Shown piece after piece: positions 8,819 through 20,458 of a stretch of 64,000 nt of DNA (position 1 is the first letter of the stretch; the number at the start of each line of letters is the position of its first letter). The DNA is from Thalassospira sp. ER-Se-21-Dark. GTDB lineage: Bacteria; Pseudomonadota; Alphaproteobacteria; Rhodospirillales; Thalassospiraceae. Where the stretch lies: assembly GCF_017922435.1 (NCBI RefSeq), contig NZ_VDEZ01000002.1, positions 909,640 to 973,639 on the forward strand, written 5' to 3'. The position numbers and the translations under genes are program-made. The notes beneath the pieces are model-generated. The model saw only the letters and a list, made by a program, of their open reading frames with translations, did not search any database and was not told the DNA's origin.

Positions 8819-10258
8819 TTACATCCCAAACAGCGATGCCGCGGCAACAGCTGCGCTATCCATCAGCGGGTTCGGGAAGAAGACGAAGGCCAGGATGATG
8901 ATCGTGGCAACCGCCATGATGACATTCATCTCGGTACCATTGCGATCAAAGCCTTCGACCGGCTCGTCGAAATACATGACCTTGATGATACGCAGGTAGT
9001 AATAGGCACTGACAACCGAGGTCACGAGGCCGATTACTGCAAGCGTCACAAGACCGGCATCGACGGCTGCCTTGAAGACATAGAACTTGCCAAAGAAGCC
9101 AGCCAGCGGCGGGATACCTGCCATCGAGAACATGAAGATCGCAGTGATCGCAGCCATCAGCGGCTTGGTTTTCGCAAGACCGGCAAGATCGGTGATTTCC
9201 TCGTTCATGCGGTCGTTACGACGCATGCACAGGATGACGGCAAAGGTGCCAAGGTTCATGACAAGGTAAATACCCAGATAAACCAGAACACCGGTGACAC
9301 CTTCTTGCGTGCCTGCGGCCAGACCGACAAGTGCAAAACCAACGTGACCGATGGACGAATAGGCCATCAGGCGTTTGATGTTTTCCTGACGCAGAGCTGC
9401 AAACGAACCAACCGCCATCGACAGGATGGAGATCAGGACAATGATCTGCTGCCAGTCTTCGACAGCACCGCCAAACGGACCAACGGCAACGCGGATGAAC
9501 AGCGCCAGACCGGCAATCTTCGGGGCAACCGCAAAGAAGGACGTGACCGGGGTCGGCGCACCTTCATAAACGTCCGGGGTCCACATGTGGAACGGAACGG
9601 CGGAAACCTTGAAGCACAGACCGGCAAAGATGAAGGCCAGACCAACCAGCGCGCCCAGCGGCAGTTCACCACCGACAAGCGTATTGCCCAGAACGGTGAA
9701 GTTCGTGGTGCCGGTGAAGCCATAGACCATCGACATGCCATACAGCAGGATGCCCGAGGCGATCGAACCGAGGATGAAGTATTTCAGACCCGATTCCGTC
9801 GAACGCACGGTATCACGGCGGATGGCAGCGACAACATAAAGTGCAAGCGACTGCAGTTCGAGACCAAGATACAGCGACAGCATATCGGTTGCCGATACCA
9901 TCGCCATCATGCCAAGGGTGGCAAGAGAGATCAGGATCGGGAACTCGAAGCGTGCCATGTTTTCACGCTCGGCAAAGTTCATGGCCATGATGATGCCGGT
10001 TGCAGAACCGATCAGGATCAGGACCTTGCAGAACTTGGCAAACGGATCAGCACTGAACTGACCAAAGAATGCCGAACCACCATCACCCATCACCACCAGT
10101 GCGATGGTAATGACCTGGGCGGCAACTGCCAGCCAGGATACGGTACGGAAGGATTTGTCCTTGCCGGCGAAAACCCCAAGCATCAACAGCGCCAAGGCAG
10201 AAACTGCCATAAACATTTCGGGCAGCGCGGCCCCGAGGTTGAGCATAGAAACTCCCAT
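8819..10258 (-). CDS. nuoN: NADH-quinone oxidoreductase subunit N
   Basis: A 479-residue antiporter-like membrane subunit of complex I, with about 14 predicted helices and the Mrp-type core (ALYVVAAIRRDTVRSTESGLKYF and MAYSSIGHVGFALVGL contain the conserved lysines and histidine of the proton path). Several starts are possible: TTG 10273, ATG 10264 and ATG 10258. ATG 10258 (MGVSMLNLGAALPEMF) is chosen because GAGGGG lies 7 bases before it. Last of the nuo genes, followed at once by birA. Confidence 0.94.
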   Translation of the reverse strand: MGVSMLNLGAALPEMFMAVSALALLMLGVFAGKDKSFRTVSWLAVAAQVITIALVVMGDGGSAFFGQFSADPFAKFCKVLILIGSATGIIMAMNFAERENMARFEFPILISLATLGMMAMVSATDMLSLYLGLELQSLALYVVAAIRRDTVRSTESGLKYFILGSIASGILLYGMSMVYGFTGTTNFTVLGNTLVGGELPLGALVGLAFIFAGLCFKVSAVPFHMWTPDVYEGAPTPVTSFFAVAPKIAGLALFIRVAVGPFGGAVEDWQQIIVLISILSMAVGSFAALRQENIKRLMAYSSIGHVGFALVGLAAGTQEGVTGVLVYLGIYLVMNLGTFAVILCMRRNDRMNEEITDLAGLAKTKPLMAAITAIFMFSMAGIPPLAGFFGKFYVFKAAVDAGLVTLAVIGLVTSVVSAYYYLRIIKVMYFDEPVEGFDRNGTEMNVIMAVATIIILAFVFFPNPLMDSAAVAAASLFGM

Positions 10259-10269
10259 GTTCATTCCCC

Positions 10270-11787
10270 TCAATTCGCAGCCAGCTGGGCGGCTTGTGCC
10301 GCTGCAGCCTGGGCCGTTTCGACCTGGTTGACGAGGTTCTCAACCGAGACATGCATGATGTCGAGGAAGGAGACCGGATAGACCCCCATCCACAGAACGA
10401 TGATCACCAGCGGTGCAAAGATAATCCATTCACGCGGGCTCAGATCGAGGATGGTTTTCAGGTTCTCTTTGGTGAGTGCCCCGAAAATAATCCGGCGATA
10501 GAGATACAGCGCATAGGCCGCACCAAGGATCAGACCGGTTGCCGCAAAGAATGCGACCCAGGTGTTGGCTTCGAACGCACCCAGAAGTGCGAGGATTTCA
10601 CCAACGAACCCGCCCGTACCCGGCAGACCAACCGATGCCATGGTGAAGAACATGAAGATCAGTGCGTAGCTCGGCATACGGTGCACAAGACCACCATAGG
10701 CGTCGATTTCGCGGGTGTGGATACGGTCATAGACCACACCGACACACAGGAAGAGCGCACCGGAAACCACACCGTGGCTGAGCATCTGGAAGATCGAACC
10801 TTCGATACCATGCTGGTTAAAGGTGAATGCACCTATGGTCACGATCCCCATATGGGCGACCGACGAATATGCAATCAGCTTTTTCATGTCCTGCTGCGCA
10901 AGGGCGACCAGCGATGTGTAGATGATTGCAACAATCGACAGTGTGAAGACGAGCGGTGCGAAGGTTTCAGACGCCAGCGGCATCATCGGCAGCGAGAAAC
11001 GCAGGAAACCGTAACCACCCATTTTCAATAGCACGCCAGCCAGGATCACAGAACCAGCTGTCGGTGCCTCAACGTGGGCATCGGGCAGCCAGGTATGGAC
11101 CGGCCACATCGGTACTTTAACAGCAAACGATGCAAAGAAGGCCAGCCATAGCCAGAGCTGCATATTATAATCGAAGCCGTATTCCATCAGGGTCGGGATA
11201 TCGGTGGTGCCCGCTTCGAAATACATCGCTAGCAGTGCCACCAGCATCAGGACCGAACCAAGAAGGGTATAAAGGAACAGCTTGAATGCCGCATAGACGC
11301 GACGCTGACCACCCCAGACGCCGATGATGATGAACATCGGGATCAGGACGCCTTCGAAGAACAGATAGAACAGCAGACCGTCAAGGGCACTGAACATGCC
11401 GACCATCATCGTTTCAAGAACGAGGAAGGCGATCATGTATTCCTTCACGCGCTTCTGGATCGCTTCCCATGCCGACAGGATACAAATCGGTGTCAGGAAG
11501 GTCGCAAGCAGGACGAACAGAACGGAAATACCGTCAACGCCCATGTGATAGGAAATGTTCAGACCCGGCATCCAGTCCGCCTGCTCGACGAACTGGAAAT
11601 CTGCGGTCGTTGCATCGAAGTTCACCCACAGCATCAAGGATACGAGGAATGTGAACCCCGAGGTCCAAAGCGCAACCCAACGGGAATTGCGGGCAACAGT
11701 CGCCTCTTCACCATTGATCAGCAGCAGCAGGGCTGCACCGACCAGCGGCAGGAAAGTGACGATCGAAAGAATTGGCCAATCACTCAT
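10270..11787 (-). CDS. nuoM: NADH-quinone oxidoreductase subunit M
   Basis: A 505-residue antiporter-like proton-pumping subunit. It has about 14 transmembrane helices; MDGISVLFV-like [19 protein letters not shown], the conserved helix-5 Glu in [11 protein letters not shown], and [20 protein letters not shown] with the following [10 protein letters not shown] mark the family. [14 protein letters not shown] carries the central Lys/His. It overlaps no neighbour but is only 6 bases after nuoL and 11 bases before the nuoN start. The C-terminus is Ala/Gln-rich ([18 protein letters not shown]). Confidence 0.96.
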   Translation of the reverse strand: MSDWPILSIVTFLPLVGAALLLLINGEEATVARNSRWVALWTSGFTFLVSLMLWVNFDATTADFQFVEQADWMPGLNISYHMGVDGISVLFVLLATFLTPICILSAWEAIQKRVKEYMIAFLVLETMMVGMFSALDGLLFYLFFEGVLIPMFIIIGVWGGQRRVYAAFKLFLYTLLGSVLMLVALLAMYFEAGTTDIPTLMEYGFDYNMQLWLWLAFFASFAVKVPMWPVHTWLPDAHVEAPTAGSVILAGVLLKMGGYGFLRFSLPMMPLASETFAPLVFTLSIVAIIYTSLVALAQQDMKKLIAYSSVAHMGIVTIGAFTFNQHGIEGSIFQMLSHGVVSGALFLCVGVVYDRIHTREIDAYGGLVHRMPSYALIFMFFTMASVGLPGTGGFVGEILALLGAFEANTWVAFFAATGLILGAAYALYLYRRIIFGALTKENLKTILDLSPREWIIFAPLVIIVLWMGVYPVSFLDIMHVSVENLVNQVETAQAAAAQAAQLAAN

Positions 11788-11793
11788 CGCCCG

Positions 11794-13797
11794 TTAACCC
11801 ATCTTCCAAATTGTGTAGGAGACCAGCGCTGCAATGCCGATCAGCATCGCAAATGCATAGTGATAGACGAAACCACTCTGAATGGCGCTGACGCGACGTG
11901 CGATGTTACGGCAAGCAGCTGCCACACCATCCGGACCGCAACCATCAATGATGGCACCATCCCCTGATTTCCAGAAGCCATAACCCAAAGCAAAGGCCGG
12001 CTTGACGAAAATCTTGTCATAGAGCTCGTCGAAGTACCATTTGTTCAGCGCGAAGCGGTAAACACCGTTGAAGGTGTTGGCCAGCGTGCGCGGAAGCGAC
12101 GGTACGAGCTTGTACATGACAATCGCAAGCGACAGACCGGTGATCATGGCAACAAACGGTGCCCATTTCACCCAACCCGGAACATGGTGTGCATTTTCCA
12201 GAGCGTTGTGACCTTCGGCCATGAAGAGTGCGCCATTCCAGAAGGTCAGCATTTCTTCAAAGTCGCCGCCACCGAACCAGTCCTTGGCGAACCAGCCGGC
12301 AAAGACAGCACCGACGGTCAGGAACAGGAGCGGACCGGTCATGATCGCCGGGCTTTCATGCACGTGCGCCATGGTGCGTTCATCAGCACGCGGTGCGCCG
12401 AAGAAGGTCAGGAAGATCAGACGCCAGCTGTAGAACGAGGTCATCAGAGCCGCAAGGATACCTGCCCAGAACGCATACAGGCCAACACCGGTATGTGCCC
12501 CATAGGCGCTTTCAAGGATAAGGTCCTTGGAATAGTAACCCGCAAAGCCCGGAACACCGGTAATCGCAAGCGTCCCAATCACCATCACAGCAAAGGTCAG
12601 CGGAACCATTTTGGCAATGCCGCCCATCTTGCGCATGTCCTGTTCATCGGACATGGCGTGGATGACCGAACCGGCACCAAGGAACAGAAGCGCCTTGAAG
12701 AAGCCGTGCGTCATCAAGTGGAAGACACCCGCCGAATAAGCCGACACGCCACAGGCAAAGAACATATAGCCCAGCTGCGAACAGGTCGAATAGGCAATGA
12801 CGCGCTTGATGTCGTTCTGAACACAGCCGATGGTGGCCGCAAAGAACGCGGTCGAGGCACCAACAATGGTCACGATCATCAGGGTGGTTTCAGCATATTC
12901 AAAGATCGGCGACAGACGCGCGACCATGAACACACCGGCCGTCACCATGGTTGCCGCGTGAATAAGGGCGGAAACCGGGGTCGGGCCTTCCATTGCGTCC
13001 GGAAGCCAGGTGTGCAGACCAAGCTGTGCCGATTTACCCATCGCACCGATGAACAGCAGGAAGCAGGTAATCTCAAGGGCTGAGAACTCATGGCCCAGGA
13101 ACATCAGCGTGGTTCCTGCGACTTCTTCGGCATTGCCAAAGATGACGTCGAACTGAACGCTGTCGAACAGGACATAAACCGCAAAGATACCAAGGGCAAA
13201 GCCGAAGTCACCGACACGGTTGACGATGAATGCTTTCATCGCAGCGGCCGACGCCGACGGTTTGGAATACCAGAAGCCGATCAGAAGGTAAGATGCCAGA
13301 CCAACGCCTTCCCAGCCGAAGAACAGCTGGATCAGGTTGTCGGCGGTAATCAGCATCAGCATCGCAAAGGTGAACAGGCTGAGATACGCCATGAAGCGCG
13401 GCTTGTCCGGGTCATGCGACATATAGCCGATGGAATAGATGTGAACCATCGAGGACACACCGGTGACAACGATCAGCATCACACAGGTCAGCGTATCAAT
13501 ACGCAGCGACCAGGACGCATCGAAGCTGCCCGAGGAAATCCAGGTAAACAGTTCAATCACAACCGGGTTGCCGCCCAGGGCAACATCGACAAAGGCAAAG
13601 ATCGAAATCACAAAGGCAATCACGACACCGGCAACGGTGACCAGCTGTGCCAGACGATCCGACGCGGACACACCATGATGGTGATGACCATGGCTGTCAT
13701 GCGGGGCATCCTTTGCGGTCGACATGGCGCCGACCAGCGTGATGGCCCCGGCAAGGATTGCCGCGATCAGGGGCAGGAATACAATCAACGGATACAT
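11794..13797 (-). CDS. nuoL: NADH-quinone oxidoreductase subunit L
   Basis: A 667-residue distal proton-pumping subunit of complex I, with the long lateral helix region at the C-terminus expected of NuoL (residues from about 500 on). Family motifs include [50 protein letters not shown] (seen in pieces: [20 protein letters not shown]) and [17 protein letters not shown] histidine-rich loop ([11 protein letters not shown], about residues 34-44) between the first two helices is unusual and could bind metal. It is 7 bases after nuoK. Confidence 0.96.
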   Translation of the reverse strand: MYPLIVFLPLIAAILAGAITLVGAMSTAKDAPHDSHGHHHHGVSASDRLAQLVTVAGVVIAFVISIFAFVDVALGGNPVVIELFTWISSGSFDASWSLRIDTLTCVMLIVVTGVSSMVHIYSIGYMSHDPDKPRFMAYLSLFTFAMLMLITADNLIQLFFGWEGVGLASYLLIGFWYSKPSASAAAMKAFIVNRVGDFGFALGIFAVYVLFDSVQFDVIFGNAEEVAGTTLMFLGHEFSALEITCFLLFIGAMGKSAQLGLHTWLPDAMEGPTPVSALIHAATMVTAGVFMVARLSPIFEYAETTLMIVTIVGASTAFFAATIGCVQNDIKRVIAYSTCSQLGYMFFACGVSAYSAGVFHLMTHGFFKALLFLGAGSVIHAMSDEQDMRKMGGIAKMVPLTFAVMVIGTLAITGVPGFAGYYSKDLILESAYGAHTGVGLYAFWAGILAALMTSFYSWRLIFLTFFGAPRADERTMAHVHESPAIMTGPLLFLTVGAVFAGWFAKDWFGGGDFEEMLTFWNGALFMAEGHNALENAHHVPGWVKWAPFVAMITGLSLAIVMYKLVPSLPRTLANTFNGVYRFALNKWYFDELYDKIFVKPAFALGYGFWKSGDGAIIDGCGPDGVAAACRNIARRVSAIQSGFVYHYAFAMLIGIAALVSYTIWKMG

Positions 13798-13804
13798 ATC
13801 TGCC

Positions 13805-14113
13805 TTACCCCTTCATCATGTTGATGTCTTCAACCGCGATGGTGCCGCGGTTACGGAAATAGACGACCAGGATCGCCAGACCAATTGCCGCTTCAGCCGC
13901 AGCAACCGTCAGAACGAAGATGGTAAATACCTGTCCGACGAGGTCGCCGAGGAACGACGAGAACGCGACCAGATTGATATTGACCGCCAGCAGCATCAGC
14001 TCGATCGACATCATGATGATGATGACGTTCTTGCGGTTCATGAAGATGCCGAAGATCCCGAGTGTGAAAAGGATCGCCGCGACGGTCAGATAATGTGCAA
14101 GACCGATTTCCAT
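13805..14113 (-). CDS. nuoK: NADH-quinone oxidoreductase subunit K
   Basis: A 102-residue subunit with three transmembrane helices. The two buried glutamates of the proton path are in [12 protein letters not shown] (helix 2) and [12 protein letters not shown] (helix 3). Length is typical for the family. The start ATG shares one base with the nuoJ stop, so translation is coupled. The C-terminal EDINMMKG is the usual ending. Confidence 0.96.
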   Translation of the reverse strand: MEIGLAHYLTVAAILFTLGIFGIFMNRKNVIIIMMSIELMLLAVNINLVAFSSFLGDLVGQVFTIFVLTVAAAEAAIGLAILVVYFRNRGTIAVEDINMMKG

Positions 14114-14721
14114 CAGATCCCCCTTCCGACCGGAACTTTTTTGACTTCAAGCGTATCAGCGCGGGTACGCTTGACCTGCTCGGAGATTTTCTGACGACGG
14201 ACACCTTCACGGTGACGCAGTGTCAGGACAATTGCGCCAATCATCGCAACAAGCAGAACCAGACCAGCCGCCTGGAAGATGTATGCGTAATCGGTGTAAA
14301 TCAGTTGACCGAGTGCTTCGACGTTGGTCAGCCCTGCCGGTGTCGGCTGCGCGAGAACCGCGACCGCCTCATCCGTAAGAGTCCAGCCAGCGCCAACCAG
14401 TGCCAGCTCGACAAACAGAACAACCGCGATCAGAACGCCGATCGGCAGGTAGTTCAAAAAGCCCTGACGCATTTCGACAAAGTTAATGTCGAGCATCATG
14501 ACGACGAACAGGAACAGGACTGCAACCGCGCCGACATAGACGACGACAAGCAGCATGGCGAGAAACTCGGCACCCAGCAGGACGAAAAGTCCTGCTGCGT
14601 TAAAGAATGTCAAGATCAGCAACAGTACCGAATGCACCGGGTTGCGAACGGTCACAACCGCAGTCGCGGACAAGACCGCGACGGTAGCAAACAGGTAAAA
14701 AGCCAAAGCCTGTACGACCAT
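14113..14721 (-). CDS. nuoJ: NADH-quinone oxidoreductase subunit J
   Basis: A 202-residue subunit with five predicted helices. The conserved helix 3 segment [21 protein letters not shown] contains the pi-bulge tyrosine/glycine region ([11 protein letters not shown]) important for coupling. The C-terminal tail ([21 protein letters not shown]) is basic and cytoplasmic. It is one base overlapped with nuoK and 83 bases after nuoI. Confidence 0.95.
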   Translation of the reverse strand: MVVQALAFYLFATVAVLSATAVVTVRNPVHSVLLLILTFFNAAGLFVLLGAEFLAMLLVVVYVGAVAVLFLFVVMMLDINFVEMRQGFLNYLPIGVLIAVVLFVELALVGAGWTLTDEAVAVLAQPTPAGLTNVEALGQLIYTDYAYIFQAAGLVLLVAMIGAIVLTLRHREGVRRQKISEQVKRTRADTLEVKKVPVGRGI

Positions 14722-14804
14722 AAGGTACCCCCTTGGCGAACCGTTGCTGCCCCTTTGGCTGGCAACGGCCCATGAACTCTCTTTCTAACGATCAGACGCG
14801 ACAC

Positions 14805-15293
14805 TTACCGATAAGGTGCGTCTGCCTCCAATCGTGCAGCAAGCTCGGCTTCCCAACGCTCGCCGTTTGCCAGCAGCTTGTCCTTGTCATAGAACAGCTC
14901 CTCGCGGTTTTCGGTTGCGAACTCGAAGTTCGGACCTTCGACGATGGCATCCACCGGGCAGGCTTCCTCGCAGAAGCCACAATAGATGCATTTCGTCATA
15001 TCAATGTCGTAACGCGTGGTACGACGCGAACCGTCGTTGCGCGGCTCGACCTCAATTGTGATGGCCTGTGCCGGGCAAATGGCTTCGCAAAGTTTGCAGG
15101 CGATGCAACGCTCTTCGCCGTTCGGGTAACGGCGCAGTGCGTGTTCGCCACGGAAACGCGGGCTCAGCGGACCTTTTTCGTACGGGTAGTTGATCGTCAC
15201 CTTGGGCTTGAACATGTACTTCAAGGTGAGCGCCATTCCCGAAACGAGTTCCGCGAGCAGGAAACTCCGGGCCGTCCGATCAATAAATGACAT
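14805..15293 (-). CDS. nuoI: NADH-quinone oxidoreductase subunit I
   Basis: A 162-residue peripheral-arm subunit with two [4Fe-4S] clusters (N6a and N6b). The ligand motifs are [12 protein letters not shown] and [12 protein letters not shown]. The N-terminal amphipathic segment ([24 protein letters not shown]) anchors it next to the membrane near NuoH. The length and [25 protein letters not shown] are typical for alphaproteobacterial and mitochondrial NuoI/NDUFS8. It lies 31 bases after nuoH. Confidence 0.97.
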   Translation of the reverse strand: MSFIDRTARSFLLAELVSGMALTLKYMFKPKVTINYPYEKGPLSPRFRGEHALRRYPNGEERCIACKLCEAICPAQAITIEVEPRNDGSRRTTRYDIDMTKCIYCGFCEEACPVDAIVEGPNFEFATENREELFYDKDKLLANGERWEAELAARLEADAPYR

Positions 15294-15324
15294 CGTTTAC
15301 CTCTCTCTTGCCGATGCGCGGCGA

Positions 15325-16338
15325 TCAGGCCGGGACCTTGTCAAAAACAACGAGGAACGTGGCAACCAGCATGACCCATGCAAACGACAGCGGCAGGAAG
15401 ATTTTCCAGCCCAGACGCATCAGTTGGTCATAACGGTAACGCGGGAAGGTTGCACGGACCCACAGGAAGATGAACAGAACGAAGCAGATCTTGATGATGA
15501 ACCAGATTGCGCCCGGGATGAATTCGAGGAACGGCAACGGCGCGCTCCAGCCACCCAGGAACAGAATGGCGCACAGGCCACTCATCAGGATCATGTTCGC
15601 GTATTCACCCAGGAAGAACAGCGCAAAGGTCATTGCCGAATAGTCGACGTTATAACCCGAGACCAGTTCGGCTTCCGCTTCGGGAAGGTCAAACGGTGCG
15701 CGGTTGGTTTCTGCCAGAATGGATACGATGAAGACGATGAACATCGGGAAGTGATAAACGAAGTTCCACTCCCAGATACCACCGACCTGCCCGCGGACAA
15801 TGTCGCTGAGGTTCAGCGAACCGGTCGTCAGCAGAACCGAGATGATGATCAGGCCAATCGAAATCTCATACGAAACCATCTGGGCGCCGGAACGCAGCGC
15901 ACCAAGGAAGGCGTATTTGGAGTTCGATGCCCAACCGGCCATCACGATACCGTAAACACCCAGCGAAGAAATCGCGAAGATGTAAAGAATACCGACATTC
16001 AGATCGGCCAGAACCATGCCCTCGTCGAACGGAATAACCGCCCAGGCAATGATTGCCAGAATAAAGGTCAGCATCGGGGCGATGATGAACACGCCCTTGT
16101 TCGCGCTGCTTGGAATGATTGTCTCTTTCAGAAACAGCTTCAAACCATCGGCAAGCGGCTGCAGCAGGCCAAACGGCCCCACAACGTTCGGGCCCTTACG
16201 GAGCTGAATAGCACCGATGACCTTACGCTCGGCGTAGGTCAGATAGGCGACAGCACCCAGCAACGGCAGAACAATCGCCAGAATTTTGGCGACGATCCAG
16301 ACGAGCGGTTCAATATATCCGTCCCAAAGAAGTTCCAT
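15325..16338 (-). CDS. nuoH: NADH-quinone oxidoreductase subunit H
   Basis: A 337-residue membrane subunit with eight predicted helices that forms much of the quinone chamber and links the arms. Characteristic segments are [39 protein letters not shown] and the acidic cytoplasmic loop [21 protein letters not shown]. It is located between nuoG (87 bases) and nuoI (31 bases). The gaps hold no additional gene. Confidence 0.96.
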   Translation of the reverse strand: MELLWDGYIEPLVWIVAKILAIVLPLLGAVAYLTYAERKVIGAIQLRKGPNVVGPFGLLQPLADGLKLFLKETIIPSSANKGVFIIAPMLTFILAIIAWAVIPFDEGMVLADLNVGILYIFAISSLGVYGIVMAGWASNSKYAFLGALRSGAQMVSYEISIGLIIISVLLTTGSLNLSDIVRGQVGGIWEWNFVYHFPMFIVFIVSILAETNRAPFDLPEAEAELVSGYNVDYSAMTFALFFLGEYANMILMSGLCAILFLGGWSAPLPFLEFIPGAIWFIIKICFVLFIFLWVRATFPRYRYDQLMRLGWKIFLPLSFAWVMLVATFLVVFDKVPA

Positions 16339-16425
16339 CGGTCAAACCGTATCTTTTGCGTTTCGTCCCAAAATTGGGACACCCCCTTGCGGGATGAGCG
16401 ACGATCAGATCGTCGCTCCCCTTAC

Positions 16426-18486
16426 TCAGGCAACCTTCTCGGCAGCCGCATCCTTGACAAAGGCCTCAGTACATTTGGCCATCGTCACCGAAGCACGGCT
16501 GATCGGGTCGGTCATATAGAAATTGCGAACCGGCGATACGAAGCCATCAGACTTCATGTCACCTGACACACCGAAATCGGTCCATTCTGCCTTGGTCGGA
16601 ACGTTCAGCGACGCAAAGGTCGGGCTGAGTTCCACCATACGCGAGCGAACGGCATCGATATTGTTGTATGGCAGGGTCAGATCCAGCGCACCGGAAAGTG
16701 CACGAACAATCGCCCAGTCCTCACGCGCGTCACCAACCGGGAAGATCGCACGCCAGCCCTGCTGAGCGCGGCCCTCGGTGTTGACATAGGTGCCATTCTT
16801 TTCGGTGTAAGCAGCCCCTGGCAGGATCACGTCGGCTGCCTGCGCCCCGGCATCACCCATTGCACCCTGGTAAATGACAAATGCCTTTTCCAGTTTGCTC
16901 ATGTCGACTTCGTCGGCACCCAGAAGATAGACAACCTCGATATCGCCTTTGGCGGCACCATCGAGAATGTCATTGGTTGCCAGACCGCCCTCACCCGGCA
17001 CGAAGCCGAGATCAAGACCGCCAACACGCGATGCCGCGGTGTGCAGAACGTTAAAGCCGTTCCATTCCCCGGAAACCATGCCGTATTTCTCGGCAATGGC
17101 GCGGGTGGCAGCAAGAACCGCATCACCGTCTTCACGGTTAAGCGCGCCCATACCGACAATGATCATCGGCTTTTCAGAAGCCTTGAGAACCTTGGCGAAC
17201 TCGTTCTTGCCATCCAGGATTTCCTGGAGGGTTTCCGGACCCGCACCAAGATAATCGTTCTTGTAGGTCGGATCCCACTTTTCACCAATGATGCCGACTT
17301 TGAAATCGCCAGCGGTCGTGCGCCAGCGTTTGCGCAGACGCGAATTGATGATCGGCGCTTCGGCACGGACATTGGCACCAACGATCAGGCAGGCATCTGC
17401 CTCGTCAATACCGGCAATCGTGCTGTTGAAGATATAGGAGGCACGCGGGCCACCGATCTTCGAGCCGTCCTGACGGCAATCAAGGTTCGGCGAACCAAGC
17501 TTACCCATCAGGTCTTTCAGCGCGGTCATCGATTCACAATCGACCGTGTCACCCGCAAGGGCGGCAATTTTCTTGCCATCCAGGCCAGAAACCTTTGCCT
17601 TGATCGCAGCAAATGCTTCGTCCCAGCTTGCCGGCTGCAGCTTGCCATCCTTGCGAACATACGGACGGTCAAGGCGCTGACGTTTCAGGCCATCAATGGC
17701 GTAACGGGTTTTGTCCGAAATCCATTCTTCGTTGATGTCTTCGTTGGTGCGCGGCAGAACACGCATCACTTCGCCGGTACGGGCATCGATACGAATGTTC
17801 GAGCCAACAGCGTCCATGACATCGACGCTATCGGTTTTCTTGAGCTCCCACGGACGCGCGGTAAACGCATACGGCTTGGAAGTCAGAGCACCGACCGGGC
17901 ACAGGTCAACCAGGTTGCCTGAAAGCTCGGAGTTGATGGAGGCTTCGATATACGGTCCGACTTCGGTGTCCTCGCCACGGTAAACAGCACCCATGGTGCC
18001 GACACCGGCGACTTCCTCGGAGAAGCGAACGCAACGGGTGCAGTGAATGCAACGGGTCATGATCGTTTTGACGATCGGGCCCAGTTCCTTGTCCTTCACC
18101 GCACGTTTTTTCTCGGCGTAACGTGAAGAGTCAAAACCATAGGCCATTGCCTGGTCCTGAAGATCACATTCACCACCCTGGTCACAAATCGGGCAATCCA
18201 GCGGATGGTTGATCAGCAGGAATTCCATCACACCGTTGCGTGCCTTTTTCACAAGGTCGGAATCGGTTTTGATCACCATTCCATCTGCCGCAGGCATGGC
18301 GCAGGATGCGACCGGTTTCGGCGCACGTTCCATTTCCACCAGACACATACGGCAGTTGCCGGCGATTGACAGGCGTTCGTGATAGCAGAAACGCGGGATT
18401 TCCTTACCGGCCTCTTCACAGGCCTGAAGGACTGTCGCCCCGGCTTCTACTTCAACTTCAATACCGTCAACTGTTAGTTTCGGCAT
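16426..18486 (-). CDS. nuoG: NADH-quinone oxidoreductase subunit G
   Basis: A 686-residue iron-sulfur subunit. The N-terminal part has the [2Fe-2S] N1b ligands (CYHERLSIAGNCRMC, and CAMPA), the HxxxCxxC motif HPLDCPICDQGGECDLQDQA for N5 and the N4 cysteines in MTRCIHCTRCVRF and DLCPVGALTSKPY. The rest is a molybdopterin-oxidoreductase-like domain without cofactor, as is normal for NuoG. At under 700 residues it is the short alphaproteobacterial/mitochondrial form. It starts 27 bases after nuoF. Confidence 0.96.
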   Translation of the reverse strand: MPKLTVDGIEVEVEAGATVLQACEEAGKEIPRFCYHERLSIAGNCRMCLVEMERAPKPVASCAMPAADGMVIKTDSDLVKKARNGVMEFLLINHPLDCPICDQGGECDLQDQAMAYGFDSSRYAEKKRAVKDKELGPIVKTIMTRCIHCTRCVRFSEEVAGVGTMGAVYRGEDTEVGPYIEASINSELSGNLVDLCPVGALTSKPYAFTARPWELKKTDSVDVMDAVGSNIRIDARTGEVMRVLPRTNEDINEEWISDKTRYAIDGLKRQRLDRPYVRKDGKLQPASWDEAFAAIKAKVSGLDGKKIAALAGDTVDCESMTALKDLMGKLGSPNLDCRQDGSKIGGPRASYIFNSTIAGIDEADACLIVGANVRAEAPIINSRLRKRWRTTAGDFKVGIIGEKWDPTYKNDYLGAGPETLQEILDGKNEFAKVLKASEKPMIIVGMGALNREDGDAVLAATRAIAEKYGMVSGEWNGFNVLHTAASRVGGLDLGFVPGEGGLATNDILDGAAKGDIEVVYLLGADEVDMSKLEKAFVIYQGAMGDAGAQAADVILPGAAYTEKNGTYVNTEGRAQQGWRAIFPVGDAREDWAIVRALSGALDLTLPYNNIDAVRSRMVELSPTFASLNVPTKAEWTDFGVSGDMKSDGFVSPVRNFYMTDPISRASVTMAKCTEAFVKDAAAEKVA

Positions 18487-18513
18487 GTCTCAATCCCTCT
18501 CAACAGGCCTCTC

Positions 18514-19794
18514 TCAGGCCGCGATCCGTGCGCGATATTCCTTGATCCGACGTTCCATTTCGGGACGGAAGTGACGGATAAGGCCCTGAATCGGCCATGC
18601 AGCAGCATCGCCAAGCGCACAAATGGTGTGGCCTTCGACCTGTTTGGTCACATCCCACAACAGATCAATCTCATCGAGCGTGGCTTCGCCGCGAACCATG
18701 CGCGTCATCATGCGCATCATCCAGCCGGTACCTTCACGGCACGGCGTGCACTGACCACAGCTTTCATGCTTGTAGAATTCCGACAGACGCGCGATCGCGT
18801 AGACAATGTCCGTCGACTTGTCCATGACGATGACAGCAGCGGTCCCAAGACCGGAGCCGACTTCACGCAGGCCATCAAAGTCCATCAGCACGTCATCACA
18901 GACGTCTTTTGGCATCAGCGGAACAGATGAACCGCCCGGAATAACCGCAAGAAGGTTATCCCAGCCGCCACGAACGCCGCCGCAATGCTTTTCGATCAGT
19001 TCCTTGAGCGGAATGCTCATGGCTTCTTCGACAGTGCACGGCTTTTCGACGTGACCGGAAATGGCAAACAGCTTGGTGCCGTGGTTGTTTTCGCGGCCAA
19101 AACCAGCGAACCACGAACCGCCACGACGCAGAATGGTCGGAACAGCAGCAATTGATTCGACGTTGTTGACCGTGGTCGGGCAACCATAAAGGCCTGCGTT
19201 CGCCGGGAACGGCGGTTTCAGGCGCGGCTGGCCTTTTTTACCTTCGAGGCTTTCGATCAGGGCGGTTTCTTCGCCACAGATGTAAGCACCGGCACCGAGA
19301 TGCAGGTAAAGGTCGAAGTCCCAACCAGAACCACAGGCGTTTTTACCGATCAGACCGGCTTCGTATGCCTCGTCAATCGCGCGCTGCAGGTTGGATGCCT
19401 CGTGATAGAATTCACCACGGATATAGATATAGGCCGCATGCGCATTCATCGCAAAGCTGGCCAGAAGGCAACCTTCAACCAGAGTGTGCGGATCATTGCG
19501 CATGATTTCGCGGTCTTTACAGGTACCGGGTTCACCTTCGTCGGCGTTCACAACCAGGTAGCTCGGACGACCATCAGATTCCTTGGGCATGAAGGACCAT
19601 TTCAGGCCGGTCGGGAAGCCAGCGCCCCCACGACCACGCATACCGGATGCTTTCATCTCGTCGATGATCCAGTCGCGGCCTTTTTCGATCAATGCCTTGG
19701 TACCATCCCAGTTGCCACGGGACTGCGCGCCTTTAAGGCCGAAATCCTGGAAACCATACAGGTTGGTAAAGATACGATCCTTATCCTGCAGCAT
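18514..19794 (-). CDS. nuoF: NADH-quinone oxidoreductase subunit F
   Basis: A 426-residue NADH-oxidising subunit that binds FMN and the [4Fe-4S] cluster N3. The NADH/FMN-binding Gly-rich segment [17 protein letters not shown] and [17 protein letters not shown] are clear. The cluster ligands are in [12 protein letters not shown] plus a later cysteine ([13 protein letters not shown]). ATG 19794 ([14 protein letters not shown]) is chosen over an in-frame upstream codon because it lies one base after the nuoE stop and gives the usual N-terminus. Confidence 0.96.
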   Translation of the reverse strand: MLQDKDRIFTNLYGFQDFGLKGAQSRGNWDGTKALIEKGRDWIIDEMKASGMRGRGGAGFPTGLKWSFMPKESDGRPSYLVVNADEGEPGTCKDREIMRNDPHTLVEGCLLASFAMNAHAAYIYIRGEFYHEASNLQRAIDEAYEAGLIGKNACGSGWDFDLYLHLGAGAYICGEETALIESLEGKKGQPRLKPPFPANAGLYGCPTTVNNVESIAAVPTILRRGGSWFAGFGRENNHGTKLFAISGHVEKPCTVEEAMSIPLKELIEKHCGGVRGGWDNLLAVIPGGSSVPLMPKDVCDDVLMDFDGLREVGSGLGTAAVIVMDKSTDIVYAIARLSEFYKHESCGQCTPCREGTGWMMRMMTRMVRGEATLDEIDLLWDVTKQVEGHTICALGDAAAWPIQGLIRHFRPEMERRIKEYRARIAA

Positions 19795-19795
19795 A

Positions 19796-20458
19796 TCAGG
19801 CGTCCCCTTCGCTAGCATCAGCATCCTGCGGGGCTGCGCCGCAGCCACAGAATGCCTTCAGAACCTTCGGACCATCGATCGGCTCGCACCCTTTGCGGCC
19901 GCTCTGCGGACCGGCTTTCGGCTTCTCGCCCTTTTTGAGGGCATCGAGGATGGCCTTGGTCGTTTCCGGCGTCAGGTCTTCGTAATAATCGTCGTTGATC
20001 TGCATCATCGGTGCGTTGACACACGCCCCAAGGCATTCGACTTCGATCATGGTGAACTGACCGTCTTCGGTGGTTTCACCAACGCCGATGCCGAGTTCCT
20101 TTTTGCAGGTATCGACAACGTCGGCAGAACCGCGAAGCCAGCACGGCGTGGTGGTGCAAACCTGGATGAAGTTCTTACCCACCGGGGCAAGGTTATACAT
20201 CGTATAGAAGGTTGCGACCTCGTAGACGCGAATGGCCGGCATTTCGAGCATGTCGGCAATGTAATCCATTGCGACGGTCGGAACCCAGTTCCCTTCGGTC
20301 TGACGCTGTGCCAGATCAAGCAGCGGCATGACCGCGCTCTGCTGGCGGCCTTCCGGATACTTGGCGATGATCTTCTTTGCTTTTTCCTGATTTTCAGGCG
20401 TGAAAGCAAAGCTGGTCGGCTGAAGCTCTTTCGGAGCTGGTCTTCTCAAATGGCTCAT
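19796..20458 (-). CDS. nuoE: NADH-quinone oxidoreductase subunit E
   Basis: A 220-residue thioredoxin-like subunit holding the [2Fe-2S] cluster N1a. Ligands are in [11 protein letters not shown] and [15 protein letters not shown]. The alpha-helical N-terminal part ends with [12 protein letters not shown]. About 40 residues beyond the fold form a Gly/Pro/Asp-rich tail that ends with an extra cysteine pair ([14 protein letters not shown]), which is odd and of unknown role. The start overlaps the nuoD stop by 4 bases. Confidence 0.95.
   Translation of the reverse strand: MSHLRRPAPKELQPTSFAFTPENQEKAKKIIAKYPEGRQQSAVMPLLDLAQRQTEGNWVPTVAMDYIADMLEMPAIRVYEVATFYTMYNLAPVGKNFIQVCTTTPCWLRGSADVVDTCKKELGIGVGETTEDGQFTMIEVECLGACVNAPMMQINDDYYEDLTPETTKAILDALKKGEKPKAGPQSGRKGCEPIDGPKVLKAFCGCGAAPQDADASEGDA

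Noticed and set aside
8810-10381. Plus-strand frame of 523 codons opposite nuoN
   Set aside because: Low-complexity charged translation (many H, D, R, Q), typical of the antisense frame of a membrane-protein gene.
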